From Lewinellaceae bacterium (GTDB taxonomy: Bacteria > Bacteroidota > Bacteroidia > Chitinophagales > Saprospiraceae): a stretch of DNA of 64,000 nt. This document shows positions 8,661-18,563 of this stretch, piece by piece. Below the pieces are notes generated by a model. It saw only the letters and a list, made by a program, of their open reading frames with translations. It was not told where the DNA came from and made no database searches. Numbering within the stretch: the stretch's first letter is position 1; every line of letters starts with the position of its first letter. The position numbers and the translations under genes are program-made. The DNA lies in assembly GCA_020636355.1 (NCBI GenBank), contig JACJYB010000005.1:248001-312000 (forward strand). The letters are read 5' to 3'.

Positions 8661-10183
8661 TCAACGGTCGGTCACAAACTTAATCCCGAAGGAAATGATC
8701 TGCGCATGCAGCCCGGTATTCCGCTGGTAATAATTATAATCCAGCGAGATGCTTTTAATTCCCAATACTCCAACATGTGATTTTAAAAAGATGTCGGTGT
8801 ATTTAATCCCGATGCCATATTGGTTCGCATTAAAAGCGGACAGATCGTAATCACTCGTGTAATAGGTGTCCGTAGAAAGGTGTTGCTCATAAGGAGCAAA
8901 ATAGTTTGCTGCCGTCTGGGTGTAGAAGCGGTAATTCGGATATAATGTGAATTTGCTGCCTAATTTGATGGGCAACTCAAGGTTTTACCGTGTGTGATTG
9001 AATACCCCAGTCATCGTAATAATACCGGTAATAGGATTTCACCACCAGATATTCATTGACATAATAATGATACCGCAGACCTACCGGAATTTTTAACCGG
9101 GACTCAGGAAGCCGCTCGATGTCGTCGGCCAACTGAAATACGCCGGTATTTAAAGGCGATGTGTAATTGGGTATATTACTAGCAACGCCAATGTAATAAT
9201 TGGAAACGTCAGAAAAATAAACCCGCTGCATGGGATTGGCCAGCCAACCGCGCTGGAGAACCAGGTCGGAAAAAATCGAAAACTGCGAACGTTTACTCAG
9301 GATCTGTGAAAAGCTTAAGGATAATGAATACGTATTTCGATTGGTATTATCAATCAGACTGGTATTGGACGGATGCCATATAGCAGCGCTTGACTTCGAG
9401 ATGATGGTGCCTGATTGATCCAATATATCTACCCCGGTAAAAAATCCTGCATTCAGATCTCCTCCGGTTTGGTGATAGGTTTTTATTTCCGTCGGAAATT
9501 GCGGAAACCATTTATCCAGATAGACTGATCCCTGGATTCCTAATTCGGTATTTTTTTGATTGAACTGCCTTACAAAACCCAACCCAGCCCCGAAGGAACC
9601 GTAGTCAAATTCTTTCGAGACATTAAGATGACCGGAGTAAATCTTGTTTCGATCATCCGAAGAATGGCTATAGTTTAAACCGCCACTATACCACACATCA
9701 CCCCGTGAAGCGCCGGAAGCGGCCACCCAGGGAGAACCCCTCACCACAGTCGTGCTGCTTTCGGGCTGTGTACCCACCGGGCCTCGCGTACGGCCGCCCC
9801 CACTCCGGGAGGCTCCGGACACAACCGTACCATACGAATAGGTTGTCACACTTGAAAATGGATTCAGGTTGCTGGAGGAAGCTGACGTATAGGCAGAAAT
9901 GGTGGCATCGATCGTCAGTACATCGTCGTCATTCAAAGGAATGGATACATTGATGTCGGTGGCAAAATCGGTTAATTTCTCACTTCCAATACCTCCCGTT
10001 ACGGAAGCATTATTACCATCCTGACCCATACAAGCTGGTTAACAAGTCAATTTCCGTATTTTCCAATACGCGGTTTTTGTATTCCTTCTCCGACTTCTTG
10101 TCTGCATCGGTAGCCTTCTTAGTGGCTTGCGCTTGCACCCAGACCGGTAGGCTCAGCAGGATAATCCAAATAGGTGTTCTCAT
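8661..10183 (-). CDS. DUF3570 outer-membrane beta-barrel protein (two frameshifts)
   Basis: Secreted protein of about 505 residues: signal peptide MRTPIWIILLSLPVWVQAQA, a short charged linker, the family signature LTSLYGQDGNNASVTGGIGSEKLTD, a Ser/Thr/Gly-rich section with two SGAS motifs (codons at 9808-9819 and 9706-9717), then alternating amphipathic strands ending SFGIKFVTDR as in outer-membrane barrels. Frame breaks near 10020 (one extra G) and 8980 (one extra A). Start chosen at 10183 because it gives a clean signal peptide and leaves an AGGAAAA ribosome site; an upstream start at 10210 would overlap DUF4266. Last gene of the thioredoxin-ApbE-DUF4266-DUF3570 operon. The SGAS motifs resemble the S/T-G-A-S/T acceptor of ApbE; that link is inference. 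Confidence 0.8.
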
Positions 10184-10194
10184 CGTGTTTTTCC

Positions 10195-10407
10195 TTAATT
10201 GCATCCGCAACCACCACCACTTTTTCCGCCGTTGGCACCGGAGGCACCTTCACGGTAAACCTGGAAACTGGTTTGAAATTTTTTGTCTTTACGGTCACTC
10301 AGCGCCATGTCCGGGTCATTCAGGTTTACCTTCTGGTATTCCTTGACCGTGACACAGGAGGTGGCCAGCATAAATAATCCGAATAAAGCCAGTGCTTTAA
10401 TTTTCAT
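10195..10407 (-). CDS. DUF4266 lipoprotein with Gly/Cys-rich tail
   Basis: A 70-residue lipoprotein: hydrophobic signal ending LATSC (lipobox Cys18), then VTVKEYQKVNLNDPDMALSD, a Tyr/Asp-containing core typical of DUF4266, and a C-terminal tail GGKSGGGCGCN with two cysteines after a glycine run. No soluble domain is visible. It overlaps the end of apbE by 11 bases and is followed after 11 bases by DUF3570, so the three are surely co-expressed. Function unknown. The paired cysteines could be redox substrates of the operon's thioredoxin-like protein, or a metal/cofactor attachment point; both are inference. Confidence 0.8.
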   Translation of the reverse strand: MKIKALALFGLFMLATSCVTVKEYQKVNLNDPDMALSDRKDKKFQTSFQVYREGASGANGGKSGGGCGCN

Positions 10408-11394
10408 GATGATTATTGATGTTTATGTTATCCGAGGTATGGATATTTCCATCCTCGTCAATCAGTATGCATTCGACGTTAGGCAGTTGATTGATGCGGG
10501 CAATGCCTACATCTACTCCCATCACACAAATAAGGAGGTAGCCAGCGCATCTGCCAATTCAGCGCTGGGGCAAATACCGTAGAACTTATGACCCCATGGG
10601 CTGGGTAGCCGGTCTTGGGATCAATAATATGGGTGTACCTTATCCCGTTGAATTCGACATATTTTTCGTAGTCGCCCGAAGTAACCACTGCTCCTTGTCT
10701 GACGGGAACCAGTCCAAATGCTTTTCCTTTGTCCATGGGATTGGTAATTGCTACTTTCCAGTCCTCGTCATCCGGTTGCTTGCCCCAGGTATTCATATCT
10801 CCGGAGGCATTGATAATCCCTGCCTGAACGCCGTAATCCATCAGCATTTTTTTTAGCTTTGTCGGCAGCATATCCTTTACCAATGGCTCCAAAGCCAATT
10901 TTCATTCCCTCTTCCGGTAAAAAGACCGTGAAATTTGACTCGTCCAAAACGATTTTACCAAAACCAACCCGTGAGACCGAATTTCGGATGGCTTCTACCG
11001 TGGGCATTTCAGTCATGGATCCGTCAAATTTCCAGATCTTATCCATCGAAGCATAAGTGATATCAAACGCACCATCCGTCAATCTGGAAATGGCCAGAGA
11101 CCGCTTGATCAGATCGAAAAGCTCCTTATCAACCCGGACCGGCTCAATGCCGGCGTTGCGGTTTATCCGGGAAGTTTCGGAGGCCGGATCCCACGATGAT
11201 ATTAATTTTTCAATCCGGGATATTTCCTGCACAGCCAGATCGATGTACTGATCCGCCTTAATCGAATCCATCGCCACGACCGTAATGTCAAAACGGCTCC
11301 CCATCAACTTTAAAGTCCGGTTGAATATGGCTTGAGCCGAAAGTCCTGATGCCAATCCGGTCAGGACGATCAAAAAGAGGGATTTCATTTTCAT
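10397..11394 (-). CDS. apbE: FAD:protein FMN transferase (frameshifted)
   Basis: Transfers FMN from FAD to Thr/Ser of exported target proteins. Signal peptide MKMKSLFLIVLTGLASGLSA, then TLKLMGSRFDITVVAMD, EISRIEKLISSWDPASETSRI, GIEPVRVDKELFDLI, the nucleotide-binding GFGAIGKGYAADKAKK, INASGDMNTWG and YTHIIDPKTGYPAHGV, all characteristic of ApbE. Breaks near 10855, 10560 and 10525; joining frames gives a continuous ~330-residue protein ending within the start of DUF4266. The start ATG overlaps the stop of the thioredoxin-like gene (ATGA). The likely substrate is a neighbour, since ApbE genes usually sit beside their targets. Confidence 0.88.
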
Positions 11395-11847
11395 TGGAAG
11401 GAATCGAGTATTTCAATGTATTCTTCAGGCGAAGTTTTTTTATACCCGGTGGTGCCAAGTACTTTGCCCGTTTGATCCAGTATCACCACCAGTGGAAAAT
11501 ATCCCTGCTTGTTGTATTGCTCAGCAAGTCTTTCGTTTTTCTTTTGTTGGGCGGCTGGAAGTTGATTGGCTGATTTCCGGGAAAATCTGCCTTCAACAAG
11601 ACGACATGTTCCTCGGCATATTTTTTAAACGCATCCGACTGCCAGATTTCGCGATCCAACTTAATGCAGGGAGCACACCAGTCGGAGCCCTGAAATACTA
11701 AAATGATGTGACAGTTCTTTTAGCAGCTTCGGTCTCGGCTTCGTTCAAATCTGTCAGCCAGTTCTGGGCAGAGACATAAGAAAACAGTAAAATCATCATG
11801 GCAAGGGTGACCAACCACTTAAAGGGTGCTCTGGGAATTCGATGCAT
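11391..11847 (-). CDS. Exported thioredoxin-like protein (frameshifted)
   Basis: About 150 residues: a hydrophobic N-terminus (KWLVTLAMMILLFSYVSAQ) acting as signal peptide, NWLTDLNEAETEAAK, then a thioredoxin-fold core ILVFQGSDWCAPCIKLDREI with a WCAPC redox site, HVVLLKADFP, and YFPLVVILDQTGKVLGTTGY. Breaks near 11712 and 11585. Closest in style to the thioredoxin_7/disulfide-reductase-like group. First gene of the operon, with its TGA overlapping the apbE start. Expected to act in the periplasm on cysteine pairs, perhaps those of the DUF4266 tail. Confidence 0.8.
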
Positions 11848-12189
11848 TGATGTCAGATTTTGCTATTCATATAGACAATACCACCATTCAATCCTAATAA
11901 GTTGCACGACTTCGAAATGTACTCATCAAATGTTAAAAATTGCAAGCCGAAACTTGCAATTTGAATGCTGAACAGGAAGAATCAGGTGCTGAAGCAATCT
12001 CCGGGCCAGAAGCAATGCTAATCAGGCGCGCGCTTTTCTGCCATCGTCCGATAGCGATAATCTTGCGAATGAGTTAAATTATGCCTATCTAGTCTCACTA
12101 ATACTTGAATTGCCTTTGCCCAATTTCCGAAGTGGCATGGCTCACCATTTTTCATCCACCTTGCCCGGCAACAAATTAAATCGCTAAAA
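11848..12189. other. Intergenic region with a strong hairpin (11937-11962)
   Basis: Between the divergently read thioredoxin-like and lipase genes. AAATTGCAAG (11937-11946) pairs with CTTGCAATTT (11953-11962), a perfect 10-bp stem with loop CCGAAA; on the minus strand the 3' arm ends in TTTTT, terminator-like, about 90 bases ahead of the thioredoxin-apbE operon. It may be a leader attenuator or a terminator of something upstream. No gene was found in the rest of the gap. Confidence 0.5.
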
Positions 12190-13746
12190 ATGAAGGACGC
12201 TTGTTCGAATTCTGCCCCGTCAAAATGCATGCAATGCTTCCATTTACCCCTCAAAATGGTTCTATTGGCCTTGCTTTTTGCAAGCGTCTCAACAACAACG
12301 GCCCAGAGCATAGTACCAGGATTCGACAAATCTGAATTCAGAGAGATGATGCTGATCTCTGTCCGTACCGCTTCCATAGAAGATTATGCTGAAAATTTCC
12401 CAGAACCGGAACATCACACCATGATCTACCAATCCAAACCCATCGGACTTGACAATTTATGGGACCTGTGGACCGATGACCAAAACCAGTCAGCGGTTAT
12501 CAGCATCCGCGGCACCACCGAGAAGCCGGAAAGTTGGCTGGCAAACTTTTATGCAGCTATGGTACCGGCAAAAGGTACCCTCAACATTGATCCGGATTTT
12601 AGTTTTACGTACCAGCTCGCGAATGATCCAAAAGCTGCTGTGCACGTTGGCTGGCTCCTAATGTACCGCCTACCTGTCCCGGAAATCGTCCCGCGGATAA
12701 AGACATTGTACGCAGAAGGCATCAAGGACTTTCTGATCATCGGACACAGTCAGGGCGGTGCCATTTCTTATCTGTTAACGGCCTATCTCTACCATCTGCG
12801 TGCCAACGGCATGCTCCCTGCCGACATCCGGTTTAAGACGTATTCCAGCGCCGCACCCAAGCCAGGCAACCTCTATTTCGCCTACGAATACGAAGCAATG
12901 ACCCAGGGCGGATGGGCATTTAATGTGGTTAATGCAGCCGACTGGGTTCCGGAAGTCCCAGTATCCATCCAAACGCTGAAGGATTTTAATAAAATCAACC
13001 CATTTGTCCATGCCCGCAGCATCATCAAGTCACAGAAGTTCCCGGCAAAACTGGTACTGAAACATATTTACCGCAAGCTGGACAAACCAACCAGACAGGC
13101 TCAGAAGAATTATGAAAAATACCTGGGAAATCTGGCCTCCAGTGTCATTAAGAAAAATATTCCGGGATACACTCCGCCTGCATATTACAATAGCAATGAT
13201 TATGTGCGCACTGGCGTCACTATTGTTCTGATGCCCGATGAATCTTACTATAAGGAATTCCCGGACGACTCAACCAAATTGTTCAGACATCATGTCCACG
13301 GGCCATACCTTTACCTGTTAGACAAATTGCAAGACCAGAATACGGCAGCAAATACCCTGTTTGACGCTACCTGGGAACTGGAGTATATGTCCGGACTTCG
13401 AATTGCTTTTGAAGGACTGTTCCCGCAACAAAAGCCTCAAATCCGCTTTAACCGGCAAACCCATAAGGCGGAAGGAACGGATAGCTGTAATGGCTATGCC
13501 GCACCCTACCAGATTCAGGGCAATCAAATTACTTTCGGCGAGCCTGATCCGACCACCATGCGCTACTGTGGCGAGGGAGAAAAGCAATTCCTCAAGATGA
13601 TGGAAAAAGTGAACAAATACCAAACCGATGCGGAGGGGCAGCTTAGTTTATTGCTGGATGGGGTACCCGTGATGCGCTTCAAAAAATCAACGGATAAATG
13701 CCCTCTTCCAAGGATCCGCCTAAAGTCGGTATGGTCAACCGAATAA
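12190..13746 (+). CDS. Secreted class 3 lipase-like hydrolase fused to a META domain
   Basis: An intact 518-residue protein. After a signal peptide ending TTAQS (residues ~1-38) comes an alpha/beta-hydrolase of the class 3 lipase type: VISIRGTTEKPESWLANFYA (oxyanion-strand region) and LIIGHSQGGAISYLLTAYL with nucleophile Ser at about residue 187; the Asp in NAADWVPEVP and a later His (HVHGPY) are candidates for the rest of the triad. From about residue 390 a META/HslJ-like domain follows: TWELEYMSG, EGTDSCNGYAAPYQI, TMRYCGEGEKQFLKMME. The start is the first ATG; internal Met22 would also leave a signal peptide. Fusion of a lipase with META is unusual; META domains are otherwise seen in envelope stress lipoproteins. 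Substrate unknown. Confidence 0.85.
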   Translation: MKDACSNSAPSKCMQCFHLPLKMVLLALLFASVSTTTAQSIVPGFDKSEFREMMLISVRTASIEDYAENFPEPEHHTMIYQSKPIGLDNLWDLWTDDQNQSAVISIRGTTEKPESWLANFYAAMVPAKGTLNIDPDFSFTYQLANDPKAAVHVGWLLMYRLPVPEIVPRIKTLYAEGIKDFLIIGHSQGGAISYLLTAYLYHLRANGMLPADIRFKTYSSAAPKPGNLYFAYEYEAMTQGGWAFNVVNAADWVPEVPVSIQTLKDFNKINPFVHARSIIKSQKFPAKLVLKHIYRKLDKPTRQAQKNYEKYLGNLASSVIKKNIPGYTPPAYYNSNDYVRTGVTIVLMPDESYYKEFPDDSTKLFRHHVHGPYLYLLDKLQDQNTAANTLFDATWELEYMSGLRIAFEGLFPQQKPQIRFNRQTHKAEGTDSCNGYAAPYQIQGNQITFGEPDPTTMRYCGEGEKQFLKMMEKVNKYQTDAEGQLSLLLDGVPVMRFKKSTDKCPLPRIRLKSVWSTE

Positions 13747-13844
13747 CCATATTTAGAGCCTGCAGATCTTGAAAAAGGCAGATTCCGAATAAAATGCTTC
13801 ATCCGGCAGGCACCCAGGTTCATTCCAGGCTTAGCAACCCGGTT

Positions 13845-16800
13845 TTAACTTGACGTATAGTCCATCTCCACGACCAGGTCATTCTGCTCTACCAGTGTCT
13901 TTTCATCCAGAAAACTTCCTTGACCTTTCCAGGCTTAGGCGCAGCAATGGTCGATTCCATCTTCATCGCCTCAATCGTAAACAACGGTGTATTCAATTCG
14001 ACTTCATCGCCTGGTTTTACCAAAATTTGGCAATACTGCCCTGAAGCGGCGCTCCGATCTGATTGGCGTTGGTGGCTTTGCGATTTCGCTTGATCTCCTT
14101 GTGCAGAGACTTATCGTGCACTTCAATGGCACGGGCTTGTCCATTTAGCCGGAAAAACACCAAACGATTCCCTTGCTCATTGGCTTCGGTAACATTGAGA
14201 AATTTGATGATCACTTGTTTGCCCTCTCCGAGTTCTACCATCAGTTCTTCATTCGCTTTCAGCCCATAGAAGAATGGTAGGGTGGGAATTTTTGACACAT
14301 CGCCAAAGCGATTGATGTGCTCATAATATTGCTCAAAAACCTTATCGTACAACAACCAGGATAGCAGATCGAGCTCGGTGACTTCTTCACCTAACTTGTC
14401 CCGCATCGCCTCCATACTGGACTCAAAGTTGATGGGTGTGAGGTGTGCATTGGGATGCTCGGTGTAAGGCTTTTCTCCCTGGAGGATGATTTTCTGGATT
14501 TTTTTGGGAAACCCTCCGTCAATTTGTCCAAGGTCTCCCCGCATCAATTCTTTTGCACTCTGGGGAAAAGCCAGGCTTTCTCCTTTGGTCAAAATATCCT
14601 CGGCGGTCAGATTATTCGCGGTCATAAACAGGGCCATGTCCCCAACCACTTTGGACGAAGGGGTTACCTTGACGATATCGCCGAACAAATCATTGACGAT
14701 GCGATAGTTCTTCTTGATGATATGAAACTTCTCTTCAAGGCCTTGCGCTCTGGCTTGCGGTCGCAGGTTCGAATATTGTCCTCCCGGAATTTCATTTTCG
14801 TAGACTTCCGCAGTACCTGCTCTTAATTCTGTCTCGAAGGGGTAATAATAGGTGCGCACGCCTTCCCAATAATCAGCAAACAGATTCAACGAATCAAGAT
14901 CCATCGACTTTTCGCGCGGGTGGCCATTTAGCATTGCCACCATCGAATTGAAATTAGGCTGTGAAGTAAGACCGGACATCGAACTGATTGCCACATCAAC
15001 GATATCCACTCCTGCATCAATAGCTTTTAGATAGGTTGCCGCCTGAATCGATGAAGTATCGTGCGTGTGGAGATGAATCGGAATGTCAATACGCTCACGC
15101 AAACTGGAAATCAACTGCTCTGCAGCCAATGGTTTCAGCAACCCTGCCATATCCTTGATTCCTAGCAGATGCGCCCCGGAATCCTCAATTCTTCTGGCCA
15201 GATCAAGGTAATATTGAAGGTAAATTTGGTGCGTTTGGGATCCAGTATATCCCCGGTATAACACATGCAGACCTCAGCAAGGCATCTGTCTCCTCCGCGT
15301 ACTGTACGCAAACTGGGCAGCATGGCATCCAGCCAGTTTAGCGAATCAAATATGCGGAAGACATCAATGCCGTTTTCCCAGGCTTTCACCACAAACCGTT
15401 CAATCAGATTATTGGGATAAGCGGAATAGCCCACTCCATTGGATCCTCTTAACAGCATCTGGAGCAACACATTGGGCATGGCCTGACGGAGTTTCTGCAG
15501 GCGTTGCCAGGGATCCTCACGCAGAAAAAACGCATGGCCACGTCAAAGGTGGCTCCTCCCCACATCTCCACAGAAAACAAATCGCCTCCATGCATTTTGG
15601 CGTAGTTTTCAGCCGCTTCCAGCAAATCCAGCGTTCTCATCCGAGTCGCCAGTAAGCTTTGGTGTGCGTCCCGGTAAGTCGTATCGGTATATTGAATGGT
15701 TTTCTGCGCTTTAATCCATCCCAGAAACCCTTCCTGTCCAAGTTTCTTGAGCAAGTCACGAGTGCCCTCCGGGAATTGCTTACGTGATGTTTCAGGAATT
15801 TGCGGCTTTAGAAACGTTTTGGCCGGATCGGCCCCTTGATATCCGGATTGCCATTGACGATAACCTCTGCGAGATATTTCAACATTTTCGTTCCCCGGTC
15901 CCGCCATTTGGGAGGTTCCAATAATTCGGGGTGATCCTTGATGTAATTGACAGTTGCGGCTCCCTGACGGAACGTCTCGTCCTTAAGCAGATTCAGTAAA
16001 AAACCGATGTTGGTTTTCAGTCCCCTGACCCGGAATTCCCTCAAGGCGCGGTGCAGCCGGTCGGCGGCATCGGACAAAGTCCTGCCGCTGGCCGTTACTT
16101 TCACGAGCAGGCTGTCAAAAAAGGAGAAATAATGGCCCCCGGGTAGGCAGAACCGGCATCCAGACGAATGCCAAAACCTCCCGGAGAACGGTAAGCGATA
16201 ATACTGCCATAGTCCGGTTTGAACTCATTGGAAGGGTCTTCCGTGGTTACCCTGCACTGGATCGCGTAACCTTCTTTATGGATGGAGGCCTGATTGTAAA
16301 TCCCGATCTGGGGATCATTCAGCGCAAAACCCTGTGCGATCAGAATCTGCGAACGGACCAGGTCAATACCCGTAATCTCTTCCGTGATGGTGTGTTCCAC
16401 CTGAATACGGGGATTCACCTCAATGAAATAAACGGACTGGTCCTGGTCGACCAGGAACTCTACAGTACCGGCATTGTTGTAATTAACACCCTGGCCTATG
16501 CGGATGGCATAATCATAAATTTTTTCAGTGTAGCCGGAATGATGGTCAGTGAAGGCGCAATTTCTACCACCTTCTGATACCTCCGCTGCACGGAACAATC
16601 GCGTTCAAACAAATGCACCAGGTTACCATGGTGATCTCCCAGCAACTGAACTTCGATGTGCTTGGGGTTCTCTATGAATTTCTCTATGAAAACGGTGTCG
16701 TCACCAAAGGCTGTCTTTGCTTCGCGTTTTGCCGTTTCAAGTGCTGCCGTAAAATCTTCCGCTGACCGGACAACTCGCATACCGCGACCTCCACCTCCGG

Positions 16801-17312
16801 CGGCAGCTTTTACGATAATTGGAAAACCAATTTGATTTGCAGCGGCAATCGCTTCTGCAGGATCCTCCAACGAAGAAATTTTACCCTCAATGATGGGGAC
16901 TTCGACGCGTTGGGCAAGTCTTTTGGCCGCAATCTTATCCCCCACATTCTCCATAACTTCTGCGGCAGGGCCCCACAAAGACGATTCCTTCTTCCTGGCA
17001 ACGCTTGACAAACTGGACATTTTCACTGAGGAATCCATAACCTGGATGGATCGCATCGGCACGGCAATATTTGGCGACACGGATAATTTCTTCAATATCC
17101 AGGTAAGGTCTTAACGGGTCGTCATCTTTACCTACCTGATAAGCTTTGTCCGCTTTATATCGGTGTAAGCTGTAACGGTCTTCAAACGTGTAGATCGAAA
17201 CCGTTTCGATATTCAGCTCTGAAGCAGCCCGAAGGATGCGTATAGCGATCTCTCCACGATTAGCGACCAATAGCCTCTTAAACTTTTTCTTCTCGGGTCC
17301 CATTTGTTTCAC
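13845..17312 (-). CDS. pyc: Pyruvate carboxylase (about nine frameshifts)
   Basis: Biotin enzyme that carboxylates pyruvate to oxaloacetate. Order: biotin carboxylase (RLLVANRGEIAIRILRAA, IHPGYGFLSEN, KAAAGGGGRGMR, EFLVDQDQSVYFIEVNPRIQ), carboxyltransferase (YTDTTYRDAHQSLLATRMRT, SVEMWGGATFD, YCGDIL-like CYTGDILDP, HLHTHDTSSIQAATYL) and a C-terminal biotinyl domain with EAMKMEST; it ends VVEMDYTSS. Total about 1150 residues, the normal length. Frame breaks lie near 16990, 16545, 16117, 15832, 15525, 15215, 14026 and 13911; several are cured by adding one base to a homopolymer (A6 at 16117, C4 at 15832, A4 at 13911). Loss of this enzyme would be surprising and every motif is conserved, so sequence error is the best explanation. 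Stand-alone gene with its own probable promoter. Confidence 0.88.
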
Positions 17313-17350
17313 GGATTCTGCGATTTACGATTCTTTGGTCTTGGCTAGGG

Positions 17351-17358
17351 CAAAATTA
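17351..17358 (-). promoter_or_regulatory. Putative -7 promoter element of pyc
   Basis: Minus strand reads TAATTTTG, a full TAnnTTTG match about 40 bases before the pyc start. No TTG is seen at the expected -33 position, so this is only a partial promoter match. Confidence 0.4.
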
Positions 17359-17415
17359 ATAGTTTGAAAAGGAAGGTTGTTGTCTTCCGGTTTTTCTCTG
17401 AGTTTGTCACCGGGC

Positions 17416-18495
17416 TTAACTGGTGCTATCCTGCATAAAGTTAAGAATCAATGGGTGTAAAACATCGTATTCAAGTAAAACCCATCATGACCATAGTCAC
17501 TATGGATCAACTCAAAGTGTGCATTTGGGATGGACCTGGCTATCGTCTCCAATTCCGCTGCCGGAAACAGGATATCGGTGTCGATACCGATGATCAATGA
17601 TTTCGCCTGGATGGAAGCCAATGCGGATGAAATGCTTTCGCGACCTCGCGCCAGATGATGGCTATCCATTGTCCTGCTGAGCGACAAATAGGCTAAGGGT
17701 GTAAATCGGTTGCTCAATTTCAAACCCTGATAGCGTTGATAGGTTGCCGCCCGGTGATCTTGCAATACCGGCACAATGTCGCTTTGAGAAATTTGGTAGG
17801 TGTGAAAGTTGCGGTAGGAAATCATACCGATTGAACGAGCTGCGATCAGGCCCTTCTCCCCTGCATTGGGGCTTTCGTGCAGATACGTCGGGTCAGCCAT
17901 CAGGGCCAGCCGTTGTGCTTCATTAAATGCTATCCCCAGGGAGAATGGTGCGGCATTGGTAGCAATCGCACAGAGATGACTCGATTGCCTCCGGCTCCTG
18001 GACAGCCCACTCCAGTGCTTGTTGCTCCCATGGATCCTCCCAGGATCAGTTCAATGTGGTTGATACCCAAATCGTCCCTTAACTTTCGGAAGCACGGACG
18101 ACATCACCGATGGTGATCAAAGGAAAGGTACTGCCATAACGGGTCCCGGTTTCCGGATTGAGATGATCCGGGCCGGTAGAACCATAACAGGATCCAATGA
18201 TATTTGCGCAGACGATAAAATAGCGCTCAGGGTCAAAGAGACGACCGCCGCCCCAGAACCCATTCCACCAATCCTGGGGATCTGAGTTGGCCGTCAAGGC
18301 ATGACAAACCCAGATAACATTATCTCCACGATCATTCAGGGTGCCATAGGTACAATAGGCAATTCGCAACTCCGGCAAATAACCCCCACCTTCTAACTCG
18401 AACCGCTCTTCCAGATCGAAATATTGAATCGGTGCGGTAACGTTTGCCTTCCAGGCATTTCTTCCCTGAGCTGTCGATACTCCGTTTGCTGACAT
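17416..18495 (-). CDS. metX: Homoserine O-acetyltransferase (frameshifted)
   Basis: Acylates homoserine, the first methionine-specific step, feeding MetY. Alpha/beta-hydrolase features: YGTLNDRGDNVIWVCHALTA, FVCANIIGSCYGSTGP (written here in frame as FIVCANIIGSCYGSTGP), the nucleophile elbow LGGSMG, FTPLAYLSLSRTMDSHHLARG, IIGIDTDILFP with the catalytic Asp and SDYGHDGF with the catalytic His. Breaks near 18085, 18030, 17950 and 17480; joining frames gives ~355 residues ending NFMQDSTS, the usual length. Lies 68 bases after metY and is therefore probably under the same SAM riboswitch. Acetyl versus succinyl preference cannot be decided from what is visible. Confidence 0.85.
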
Positions 18496-18512
18496 GGATG
18501 TTTGAGTTAAAC

Positions 18513-18541
18513 CAGGATCCCCGCAGCACGGGGGGATCCTG
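18513..18541. other. Intercistronic hairpin between metY and metX
   Basis: CAGGATCCCC (18513-18522) and GGGGATCCTG (18532-18541) form a perfect 10-bp GC-rich stem in the 68-base spacer. No T run follows on the minus strand, so it is more likely an mRNA stability or processing element, or a weak partial terminator, than a full stop. Confidence 0.5.
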
Positions 18542-18563
18542 TATCATGATTTTCAAATAAAGA

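Noticed and set aside
12018..12377. Minus-strand ORF overlapping the lipase start
   Set aside because: It overlaps the signal peptide of a well-supported gene and has no recognisable features.
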